Positions 42,771 through 50,293 of a DNA stretch of 64,000 nucleotides are shown here, in pieces. Position 1 is the first letter of the stretch, and the number at the start of each line of letters is the position of its first letter. The notes beneath the pieces were generated by a model. That model made no database searches. It saw only the letters and a program-made list of their open reading frames with translations, and was not told where the DNA came from. Origin of the DNA: Clostridium_AD sp050717635 (GTDB lineage: Bacteria > Bacillota > Clostridia > Clostridiales > Clostridiaceae); contig NZ_JBOITO010000036.1 in assembly GCF_050717635.1 (NCBI RefSeq), positions 1 through 64,000 of the forward strand, written 5' to 3'. A program made the position numbers and the translations under genes.

Positions 42771-44978
42771 ATGGATTTAATGGTTCAAAGTGTTCAAAAA
42801 TGGGTAAATGCTACTTATAAAGGTAACTCAGGCTACACGCCTGTAACAGAAGATGGCATAACAGGGGGTACAACAGAAGCTGCTTTAATAACTGCTCTAC
42901 AAATTGAAATAGGCATTTCATCACCCGATGGTGTTTTTGGACCATCAACGAAATTAGCATGCCCGACATTACCAAGTACAGGTGCTCCAAAGAATATAAT
43001 TTATATAATCCAAGGGGCGCTATATTGTAAGGGATATAATCCAAATGGACTTGATGGGGGATATGGCAATGGCGTTATAACTGCTATAAAGAAGTTTCAG
43101 TCTGATGCTGGACTTACAACTCAAGATGGTATTACAAGCCCTATGATTTTTCAAGCACTATTAAATACCGATGCATTTGTATTAATTTCAAATGGAGATT
43201 CGAATATTCGAACCGTTCAGAAAAATCTTAATCGAGATTATAATAGTATAATTGGATTAATGCCTTGTGACGGTGTATATTCGCGTTCAACCAATGTAGC
43301 TTTAATAAAGGCATTACAACATGAACAAGGAAATTCGCCTGATGGTATATGGGGTGTAAATACCATGAATGCATGTCCAACAGTTCCTGGAAGTAATTCC
43401 ACTCAAAAATTCATACTACTTCTTCAATATGCCTTATATTGTAACGGTTTTGATCCAAATGGTTTTGATGGTTTATTTGGCGCCGGACTTGAAACAGCGA
43501 TAACAAATTTTCAATATTTTTCAGGCCTAACTGCAGATGGTTATTCAGGTGGTCAAACCTGGGCATCACTTTTAGTTAGTACTGGAGATAACACTAGGAG
43601 AGGTACAGCTTGTGATTGTGCTACAACTATCACATCAGAAAAAGCTGCAACCCTTAAAAATAATGGTTATGAAATAGTTGGAAGATATCTAACCGGAAAC
43701 TATAAAATGACGTCAACTGAGTTACAAACTATATTTGCTAGTGGACTCAAGGTTTTCCCAATATATGAAACATCTGGAACCTATTTATCTGATTTCTCAA
43801 CAGGTCAAGGAATATTAGATGCAAACTTAGCTATAAATGCTTCAAGGGATTTAGGTTTTGATTCTGAAACAATAATCTATTTTGCAGTTGACTACGATGC
43901 AATTGATTCTGATATTGATAGTAATATTATGGACTACTTTAAAGCAATTAATGACGAATTTAATAAACTTATTTTTACGAAATACAAAATAGGAATCTAT
44001 GGTCCTAGGAATGTATGCAGTCGAATTAAAGCAGTCGGATATTCTAATAGTAGTTTTGTATGTGATATGTCTACTGGATTTAGTGGAAATCTTGGCTACT
44101 CTCTTCCAAATGATTGGGCTTTTGATCAAATAGCTACTATTACTATTGGAAGTGGGACTGGAGCAATAGAAATTGATAATAATATATGTTCTGGTAAGGA
44201 TATTGGAGTTTCAAAAACAAATATTAATGCATTAATATTTCAATCAGCGAGAAAAAAAGGCTTAGATGATAATGGGTATCCAGCAGACGATATGAAGATA
44301 AATGATTTTACAAAAGATGAATTACTTGCAATCAACTCAGTATTTCAGTATCAACTTGATGAATCCAATGATCCAGAAATTCTTTTTAGCGAGTGGAAGG
44401 ACATGTCAACATCTTTATTTTCACAAGGGGAAATGGAAGATGTTATTTTAGACATGATTAATCACTTTAAGAGCGGAGAAGGAACCGATTATAGAAACTC
44501 CGTATTAACAAAAAATGTAAGCGATCATGAATCAACAATAACTTTTATCGCACAAGTTAAAGATGCTTTAATCAATGAATTAGTTAAAAATGGTGGCAAT
44601 TTATTAGCCTTAGAGTATAATATAATGAATAGTAATAATCCACTATATAGTTATCTCAAAGCTAATGCAAATCTTCCAGTATTTAATTTGCCAGGGGATA
44701 TTCTCGGAGGACTTACAATAACTATAAATGATACATGGGGTAATAACGTAGAAGTAAGAAATTATTCAGTTGATGATAATATATTTAGAGGAACTTTACA
44801 TTTTAATATTTATGATCATTTTGGTTTAGACCTACCAGATGTTGAAAAAATATATGTTGATTTAGCAGGTTTTAGATCTTGGTTCGTATTACAGCATTAT
44901 GATCAATATATTGGAAAATATAAACCGTTTGCAACAGTGATGGAAATTGATGTTCCGTTTGAAGGGATATTGTTTTAA
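42771..44978 (+). CDS. Peptidoglycan-binding / DUF1906 / DUF3289-like secreted effector
   Basis: 735 residues, no signal peptide. Residues 1-135 and 140-270 are a tandem duplication, each with two peptidoglycan-binding repeats (SPDGVFGPST, GLDGGYGNG, SPDGIWGVNT, GFDGLFGAG). Residues 275-480 match DUF1906, a GH25-like TIM barrel (GTACDCATTIT, YFAVDYDAID with D374/D376, IGIYG). Residues 487-735 resemble DUF3289: FTKDELLAINSVFQYQ, NHFKSGEGTDYRN, GLTITINDTWGN, FNIYDHFGLDLPD and FRSWFVLQHYDQYIGKYKPF. With a wall-binding front, no signal peptide and holin neighbours, it looks like an endolysin-style protein exported by the holins and armed with an antibacterial domain. The DUF3289 call is from memory. 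Confidence 0.75.
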   Translation: MDLMVQSVQKWVNATYKGNSGYTPVTEDGITGGTTEAALITALQIEIGISSPDGVFGPSTKLACPTLPSTGAPKNIIYIIQGALYCKGYNPNGLDGGYGNGVITAIKKFQSDAGLTTQDGITSPMIFQALLNTDAFVLISNGDSNIRTVQKNLNRDYNSIIGLMPCDGVYSRSTNVALIKALQHEQGNSPDGIWGVNTMNACPTVPGSNSTQKFILLLQYALYCNGFDPNGFDGLFGAGLETAITNFQYFSGLTADGYSGGQTWASLLVSTGDNTRRGTACDCATTITSEKAATLKNNGYEIVGRYLTGNYKMTSTELQTIFASGLKVFPIYETSGTYLSDFSTGQGILDANLAINASRDLGFDSETIIYFAVDYDAIDSDIDSNIMDYFKAINDEFNKLIFTKYKIGIYGPRNVCSRIKAVGYSNSSFVCDMSTGFSGNLGYSLPNDWAFDQIATITIGSGTGAIEIDNNICSGKDIGVSKTNINALIFQSARKKGLDDNGYPADDMKINDFTKDELLAINSVFQYQLDESNDPEILFSEWKDMSTSLFSQGEMEDVILDMINHFKSGEGTDYRNSVLTKNVSDHESTITFIAQVKDALINELVKNGGNLLALEYNIMNSNNPLYSYLKANANLPVFNLPGDILGGLTITINDTWGNNVEVRNYSVDDNIFRGTLHFNIYDHFGLDLPDVEKIYVDLAGFRSWFVLQHYDQYIGKYKPFATVMEIDVPFEGILF

Positions 44979-45011
44979 AAAGATAATATGGCAAGGAATG
45001 AAGATAGTATT

Positions 45012-45044
45012 AGAAAGACTTAAAGTGAAACTTTAAGTCTTTCT
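45012..45044 (+). terminator. Hairpin between effector and exported-protein genes
   Basis: AGAAAGACTTAAAG pairs over 14 bases with its complement across a TGAAA loop, followed by GTTTATC. It probably attenuates read-through so the next gene is made at a different level. Confidence 0.75.
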
Positions 45045-45079
45045 GTTTATCGTAAAATAAATTGATAAAGGAGAAAAAT

Positions 45080-45736
45080 ATGAACATCAAGAAATTCAAA
45101 AAATACATATCTTTTTTAATAATTATACTTGGAATATTTTTGTGCGGTTACATATATTTCATAAATAATACTGAGTATAAACCACCTTACTGTTATTCGG
45201 GTAGTACAGTAGGTTATTTTAATGATGAACATAATGGTACTAAATTGGGGAAGAGTGATTGGGATATTCAATACATTGTTGAGCCTTTGGACCAAAGTAA
45301 TTTTTCTTCACCCAGATTGTTTAATAATAATGGTAAATTAAATGTACTAGACTCCTACAAAATGAACATCACAGGGATATCTTCAAATGATACCCCTTAT
45401 CAGGGAAAGGTTTATTTACATTATAATGGAGATAATTCTAACTTAATTGAGCAAATCTCAAAAACACAGATTGCTATTAATTGGGGATTAGCAGGTGACC
45501 CCTTCACAACAAGTGGATTTTATGATGTAGAAACTAGTGGGTTACTGGACAGTTCAAAACAAATTATCTACGATTATCTTCCCAATGATAACTTTACACC
45601 TCATAAGATTGCTACAATGTATTTTGAACTTCAATTAACATTATTGGATGATACGAAGGTCAGATATTTTGGTTATATTTCAGCAGGGCCAAAAAGTATT
45701 TTTAATTTTGAATATCTAATGAAACGACATTTCTGA
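45080..45736 (+). CDS. Membrane-anchored exported protein, candidate immunity for the effector
   Basis: 218 residues: a basic N-terminus (MNIKKFKKY), one membrane segment (about 10-29) and a soluble outer domain of 190 residues rich in Tyr/Asn/Asp with WDIQYIVEPL and a late YFELQLTLLDDTKVRYFGYIS strand pair. No characterised family is recognised. Its place right after the effector and its surface anchoring fit an immunity protein that neutralises a wall-acting toxin outside the membrane; this is inference. AAAGGAG precedes the ATG; an upstream in-frame codon is rejected. Confidence 0.6.
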   Translation: MNIKKFKKYISFLIIILGIFLCGYIYFINNTEYKPPYCYSGSTVGYFNDEHNGTKLGKSDWDIQYIVEPLDQSNFSSPRLFNNNGKLNVLDSYKMNITGISSNDTPYQGKVYLHYNGDNSNLIEQISKTQIAINWGLAGDPFTTSGFYDVETSGLLDSSKQIIYDYLPNDNFTPHKIATMYFELQLTLLDDTKVRYFGYISAGPKSIFNFEYLMKRHF

Positions 45737-45830
45737 TAATTATTCAGGGTTAATCTTTATAATAATAAAAAATATATTTGGAGTAAGGCAAAATTTATGT
45801 GCTACAGCTATAAGACAATATATGCCTCTA

Positions 45831-45874
45831 AATATGGGTAGGGCAACGATTTATATGATTGCCCTACCCATATA
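45831..45874. repeat. Inverted repeat after the effector cassette
   Basis: AATATGGGTAGGGCAA pairs with its complement over about 15 bases around a 12-base loop. No T-run follows on the plus strand. It probably closes the cassette as a terminator-like or mRNA-stabilising hairpin. From here to 46322 no intact gene is seen. Confidence 0.6.
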
Positions 45875-46008
45875 TGAGTTTTCATAATTATGTAGAGCTT
45901 GATAGCGCAATAATTAAAGCTATAGAAGAAAAGGTAAACCAGCCGTTGATTTTAAAACTATTGAGGAGGTTGTGCCCTGAGATGCATTTGTAATTTTAAG
46001 GAAAATAC

Positions 46009-46105
46009 AAGTTAAGATATTTATTACCAAAAGAGTCTTTTATCAAAACATTCTGACTTAAAATTAATACTGGTATAACCATTTTGGTAATAAATATATT
46101 AACTT
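46009..46105. repeat. 97-base inverted-repeat block
   Basis: Arms of 24 bases (AAGTTAAGATATTTATTACC onward) at 46009-46032 and 46082-46105 pair with one mismatch, enclosing about 49 bases without a gene. It could be a very small non-autonomous element or a recombination hairpin. A GC palindrome CGCGTTTCGCG follows at about 46114. Confidence 0.6.
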
Positions 46106-46186
46106 ATAAAATCCGCGTTTCGCGAGCACTATCCCTATATCACAAAATTTTAAAATTAAACTAAATAAACACATAAAAATATTAAC

Positions 46187-46218
46187 GAAAGTAACACAAT
46201 GGTAATTGTGTTACTTTC
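46187..46218. repeat. GAAAGTAACACAA palindrome, related to the Rhs-flanking elements
   Basis: Thirteen-base perfect arms with a 6-base loop. It differs by one base from the GAATGTAACACAA palindromes inside both inverted-repeat elements. A decayed version (GAATGTAACATAATG ... CTACGTTCAATG) follows at 46256-46293. No terminal repeats are found around these copies. Confidence 0.55.
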
Positions 46219-46322
46219 ACTTTGGGGGTATTGCCCATTCCTTATTTTTTCGAATTTGAATGTAACATAATGAGTTAAATTGCTACGTTCAATGTACTAC
46301 AAATGATTGAAGCAGCTCCGCC

Positions 46323-46391
46323 TTAAATGCTCTCTTCATATTTATTAATTAATTTATAGAATGTAGTTTTCTTTAATTACAGTATTTTCAT
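46323..46391 (-). pseudogene. 3' remnant of a serine resolvase
   Basis: MKIL-stop-LKKTTFYKLINKYEE is clearly the C-terminal HTH of the resolvase encoded at 47873-48451 (MKILGLKKTTFYKLINQYEE), with the Gly codon turned into TAA. Nothing of the catalytic domain remains. It shows that a second resolvase-bearing element has decayed here. Confidence 0.75.
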
Positions 46392-46613
46392 AAAAGTGTA
46401 TAGGCATCAAAACGTGTAAATTATACTCTCTAACTGGTGTCCAATGGTAACCGCAGCTAAAATATGATGATAATTATAAGTAATCATAACAAAAAAGGCT
46501 ATCACCTTGTTAGTGTGCCTTTTGTGAAGATTGTGAATAACCCTTTTATATTTATCAATTCAAAACAGTGTTCATTTAAAAAACATCTTTGTACCCACAT
46601 CTTCCTTATCTTT

Positions 46614-47165
46614 TTATTTTCTTAATTTAAAAAAATTACTTTCACTATTTTTTACTAAACAGATGGTATTGTCAATAGAAATCACTAAATTACCATCCTC
46701 TTTTAATTGTTTTATATGTTTTTTATCTATAATTAGTTTATCTAGTTTACCTTTTATTGTATACACCCCTATAAGCTTGTTTTCTAAATTTTTATCATAA
46801 ATATTATAAAAGTATAAGTCACTTGGGAGTGCAGACTGTTTTTTACATACTATATACAATCTACTCTTCTTGCTAATATTTAAACTATATTTTGATATGT
46901 TATTGGTACTCCAATATATAGATAAGCTTGCTGTGAACATAAAGATGATAAGTACAAGACCTACAAATGTAGAAAATGTTTTGTTTACCAAAAAAAACTT
47001 TTCATAATAAAGTTTTATAAATAGTAATAATATAGAAAAAAATAATACTGCAATAAAGTAAGATACTGCACCTTTTAGTGTTAAATCAATAAAGTTAATA
47101 TTGTTTAAAATTATAAACAATATTAACAATAAAAAAATAGAAAATATTATATTTTTATTGTTCAT
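46614..47165 (-). CDS. Membrane protein of unknown function
   Basis: 183 residues: three or four hydrophobic segments (about 7-24, 31-52 and 66-85) followed by a C-terminal soluble domain of about 90 residues with YIVCKKQSALPSDLYFYN and a repeated Lys/Ile/Asp pattern. No family recognised. AGGAG lies before the ATG at 47165; an upstream in-frame ATG lacks a site. It stands alone in a region of decayed mobile DNA. Confidence 0.6.
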   Translation of the reverse strand: MNNKNIIFSIFLLLILFIILNNINFIDLTLKGAVSYFIAVLFFSILLLFIKLYYEKFFLVNKTFSTFVGLVLIIFMFTASLSIYWSTNNISKYSLNISKKSRLYIVCKKQSALPSDLYFYNIYDKNLENKLIGVYTIKGKLDKLIIDKKHIKQLKEDGNLVISIDNTICLVKNSESNFFKLRK

Positions 47166-47380
47166 AATTTCTCCTAAATAAATATATTTTTTTAAAATCA
47201 TTTGTTGATTAATAGATAAAATTTTTATATACCAATTTTATCTCATTTATATAAATTATAGTTAGTTCACGATTTCTAACGATTGTTCATTTATCGTATT
47301 TTTAAGACAGATGAACAATATAAGAAAGATGCGACTTATAAACGCCTAAAGATTATCTTAATAATATTCATACTAAAAGG

Positions 47381-47701
47381 TCAATTTTTTTTCTGTATCT
47401 TAATCCTAAAGAAAATAAAGCTCTCACAAATAGCATAAAAAATCAAAACAATAATCCCTATTGGCATTTCATTGATAATCTGTCCTGTTTTTTGATTCCC
47501 CATATAAATAAGATGAATTGCAGGTAATGCTCCCAATAATCCTCCCCAAAACCTGTCTTTGCTTAAAAAGATACCCGCAGCTAAAAACAAAAGCAACCAA
47601 ATTATGACAACAGGCGAAATAGCCCCAACGTTACCGATTGCTAACAAACCATAAAGAACTGTAAAAATAATTACTGGTATATAAAACACTATTTTTTTCA
47701 T
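47381..47701 (-). CDS. Small membrane protein, three to four TM segments
   Basis: 106 residues: hydrophobic segments at about 4-22, 28-47, 52-66 and 78-98, with a short basic tail (RIKIQKKN). GAGGAGGATTC gives a strong ribosome site. No specific family recognised. It is alone, 180 bases from any neighbour, with no hint of partner or role. Confidence 0.65.
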   Translation of the reverse strand: MKKIVFYIPVIIFTVLYGLLAIGNVGAISPVVIIWLLLFLAAGIFLSKDRFWGGLLGALPAIHLIYMGNQKTGQIINEMPIGIIVLIFYAICESFIFFRIKIQKKN

Positions 47702-47872
47702 CTGAATCCTCCTCTAAATATAATTAATTGATACGCAACTTTTAACGACTGTGAAACAACTCTAAGTAAGTTATACCATTATATACAACAATTAACTACT
47801 TTTCAGGATATTTGATCGGTAAATTCTGGTATCTAACCTAATAATCAATCCATAATAAAAAAAGAAGGTATC

Positions 47873-48451
47873 TTATTTACCCTCTTCATACTGATTAATT
47901 AATTTATAAAATGTAGTTTTCTTTAAACCTAATATTTTCATAACATTAACACCACATATATCACCATCTTGCATCATTTTATAATATCTTTCCCATAGCT
48001 TAGGATACTCTATAGACTTACGTCCTTTGTACTTACCTTCCGTTACTGCAATTGCTATGCCTTCCATCTGTCTATCCTTTAGGTAGTCACGTTCAAGTTG
48101 TGCAACTGCTCCGAATATAGTTAACATAAACATGCCTGTTGGTGTGGTAGTGTCTATTGCTTCTTTAAGAGATACAAATATAACACCTTTATTATTCAAT
48201 TTTTCTATTAATTCTATAAGATCTTTTGTATTCCTTGCAAATCTACTAATACTATCTACAACTAATTTATCACCACTTTTTAGTGTAGCCATCATATTAT
48301 TTAATACTGGTCTGTCTGTTACATTCTTACCACTGACCTTCTCAATATAAACATGATCCAATGGAACATGATATTCTTTAGCTTTTACCTCTTGTCTAAT
48401 TGTATTTTGTTCTTTACTTGATATCCTAATATAAAAATATGTTTTTCTCAT
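47873..48451 (-). CDS. Stand-alone serine resolvase/invertase
   Basis: 192 residues: YFYIRISSKEQNTIRQE with catalytic Ser near 10, VSGKNVTDRPVLNNM, SRFARNTKDLIELI, FGAVAQLERDYLKDRQ and a C-terminal HTH ending KKTTFYKLINQYEEGK. It is a Tn3/Hin-type small serine recombinase, complete. ATG at 48451 has GAGGTG upstream. There is no transposase beside it, but res-like repeats lie upstream, so it may be the survivor of a lost transposon, or could act on the resolvase-deficient Tn3 element at 35602. Its relatedness to that element's tnpR is evident. Confidence 0.88.
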   Translation of the reverse strand: MRKTYFYIRISSKEQNTIRQEVKAKEYHVPLDHVYIEKVSGKNVTDRPVLNNMMATLKSGDKLVVDSISRFARNTKDLIELIEKLNNKGVIFVSLKEAIDTTTPTGMFMLTIFGAVAQLERDYLKDRQMEGIAIAVTEGKYKGRKSIEYPKLWERYYKMMQDGDICGVNVMKILGLKKTTFYKLINQYEEGK

Positions 48452-48481
48452 ATATAAACACCTCATTAGATAATTATATAT

Positions 48482-48599
48482 AACAGTTCGTTTAAAGTCA
48501 ATATCTTTGACGAACTGTTTTAAGGCATTTTTTTCACCATATAATGCCACTTTGAAGGCTATTCGTTAACGTTCGTCTGCGGTATACTCCAAACGAACG
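48482..48599. promoter_or_regulatory. res-like repeats upstream of the resolvase
   Basis: Two dyads: AACAGTTCGT/ACGAACTGTT (48482-48519) and CGTTCGT/ACGAACG (48570-48599), about 50 bases apart, each the size of a resolvase dimer site. They resemble the CGTTCAA/TTGAACG dyad in the Tn3 element. Between 48600 and 48873 there is no gene, only a short hairpin at 48642-48666. Confidence 0.6.
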
Positions 48600-48780
48600 C
48601 TTTGTTAATTTAATCAAAATCAAAACTAATTATAAAAATAAGTTGATCTATAAATTCATCAACTTTTTATGCTCCAATATTTTTCATACTAACAGAATCT
48701 AAATTTTTATAAGATTTAAATCCACACCCCCTGTAGGGAGCATCAGCAAAAATGATACTGTAAATATTCTTGAAAATATA

Positions 48781-48812
48781 TATGCCACCCAGAAATAATT
48801 AAGGGTGGCATA
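48781..48812 (-). terminator. Terminator of the acidic-protein gene
   Basis: TATGCCACCC pairs with GGGTGGCATA across a 12-base loop and leads on the minus strand into TATATATTTTC. It shares the GCCACC/GGTGGC core with the REP-like repeats in this region, so it may be derived from one. Confidence 0.6.
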
Positions 48813-48873
48813 TAGACCAATTCAAAGGGTATGTTGCTTGTAAAACCTAGTTATTCCAATGTTGTTTTACATA

Positions 48874-49287
48874 TTATTCCACTTGCGTTATAAGTCTCCT
48901 CATAACATCTCTTAATTTCACTTCAATAATATTTTCTGGAGCTATGATTATAACTAATCTTATTGCATTATCTGATTTATCCCATTCGTAAGACTTAATG
49001 TCCATAATAGCACCCTCTGGAACATATTCTTCAATATCCATTGCGATTTCTTCTGCCAGCGAAAGATATTCTTCAAATAATTCATCTTCAGTCAATTCAT
49101 TTAAATTACAATCTTCTTCCATTAAGTCATTTAAGATATCTATTGTTACACTTAAATTGAAAGCTAATGTGTCCTCTCTCTTTGTACCTTTGCTCATGTC
49201 TTTAAGAACTTTAAATTCTGTATTCTCTTCAATTGTTTTTTTTATATCATTACTATCTACCATTTCATTATTAAATTCTACATACAT
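48874..49287 (-). CDS. Small acidic protein of unknown function
   Basis: 137 residues, strongly acidic (many Glu/Asp), with an EEDCNLNELTEDELFEEY segment and a C-terminal VRLVIIIAPENIIEVKL strand region. No family recognised. The ATG at 49287 has AAAAGGAG upstream. A longer frame would start inside the palindromic repeat at 49319 and is rejected. It lies immediately downstream of the RAYT gene, separated only by the repeat. Confidence 0.65.
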   Translation of the reverse strand: MYVEFNNEMVDSNDIKKTIEENTEFKVLKDMSKGTKREDTLAFNLSVTIDILNDLMEEDCNLNELTEDELFEEYLSLAEEIAMDIEEYVPEGAIMDIKSYEWDKSDNAIRLVIIIAPENIIEVKLRDVMRRLITQVE

Positions 49288-49318
49288 ATTTATATCTCCT
49301 TTTGGTGCCCCCCCTTTA

Positions 49319-49343
49319 GTGCCACCCACGTGGCAAGTGGCAT
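49319..49343 (-). repeat. REP-like palindromic repeat, copy 1 (RAYT 3' flank)
   Basis: Minus strand reads ATGCCACTTGCCACGTGGGT and on to GGCAC, followed by TAAAGGGGG. It contains TGCCAC/GTGGCA in two mutually exclusive pairings. It abuts the RAYT stop codon. Same extended sequence, including the AAAGGGGG tail, as the copy at 60678. Confidence 0.85.
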
Positions 49344-50216
49344 CTATATTATTTTATTTCTAGAAATCAACTTACTTATAGTTGAAGGTGCTGCATTAAG
49401 GAAATCTGCTATTTCTTTCAAAGAATAGCATTGTTCTAGCGCACTTTTTATAATCACAAGCTTTACAGAAGTTAAGCAAGGCTTTCTATTTACATTTCTA
49501 ATAGATAATAGCATATTTTCATCTATATTGAGATTCACAATTATTTCATCTAATGTAGTACGTTTTGGTTTTGCAATATTGCAGTTGTCATTATTATTAT
49601 TATTTAAAAAGAATGCTTCTTCCATGTTTAATTCTTGTTTTATTATTTCATAATCTTTGTCATTATCACTTGTATGACCAATTGTACTGACCAATTTAAA
49701 ATACTTTTCATGGGATAACTTTTTACAATTTCCTAGCATATTTAATATAAAGTCTATATTAACATGCGATTTTATGTAATGATTATAAAAATAATGACTA
49801 CTCCATCTATACTCATTTATATCATTACATATATGTGCTTTCACAGGATTTCTATGTATATACCGTAAAAGCCAGATTAAATAAGCGTCTGTCTCAACTA
49901 ATTTACATCTATATCTGCTATCAAATGCGTGTCCTGTTCTACCTAATTTTGTATTAACATATTTACCCAGTAGATTATTAATGAAAAACATAATAGTACT
50001 TATATCTGTCTTGTTAGTCTTTATTAAAAAATGATAGTGATTATCCATAATCACATATGCAAGAAGCTCATAGTCAAATTTCTTATTATACTCTTTTAGA
50101 TACTTCAAAATAAAAGTTTTTATATTATCATCTTCAAATATAAATTCCTTGTTATTTCCTCTCTGATAAATGTGATAAACTGCCCCTTCATATATAACAA
50201 TGTTCTTCCTTGACAT
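49344..50216 (-). CDS. REP-associated tyrosine transposase (RAYT, Y1/IS200-like)
   Basis: 290 residues. GAVYHIYQRGNNK opens the HUH-type transposase_17 domain. The HUH metal motif is H60-Y-H62 in VIMDNHYHFLI, and the catalytic Tyr is Y119 in RYIHRNPVKA, the most typical RAYT line. WSSHYFYNH follows. The C-terminal third, after an Asn run (201-208), ends in a helix-turn-helix-like SLKEIADFLNAAPSTISKL. The gene is flanked on both sides by inverted copies of a palindromic repeat that also occurs elsewhere nearby, the defining layout of a REPtron. It likely nicks and copies single-stranded repeat hairpins. The start has only a weak upstream site. Confidence 0.9.
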   Translation of the reverse strand: MSRKNIVIYEGAVYHIYQRGNNKEFIFEDDNIKTFILKYLKEYNKKFDYELLAYVIMDNHYHFLIKTNKTDISTIMFFINNLLGKYVNTKLGRTGHAFDSRYRCKLVETDAYLIWLLRYIHRNPVKAHICNDINEYRWSSHYFYNHYIKSHVNIDFILNMLGNCKKLSHEKYFKLVSTIGHTSDNDKDYEIIKQELNMEEAFFLNNNNNDNCNIAKPKRTTLDEIIVNLNIDENMLLSIRNVNRKPCLTSVKLVIIKSALEQCYSLKEIADFLNAAPSTISKLISRNKII

Positions 50217-50293
50217 TTAGTTCACTCCCATATACTTTTTATCTAAAATATTAACATCTAGATAAAAAAATATACACTTATACAAGTTGTAAA

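Noticed and set aside
48781..48812. Counting the GCCACCC/GGGTGGC hairpin as a sixth REP copy
   Set aside because: It shares only the short core; the CTTGCCACGTGG part is missing and it behaves as a terminator.
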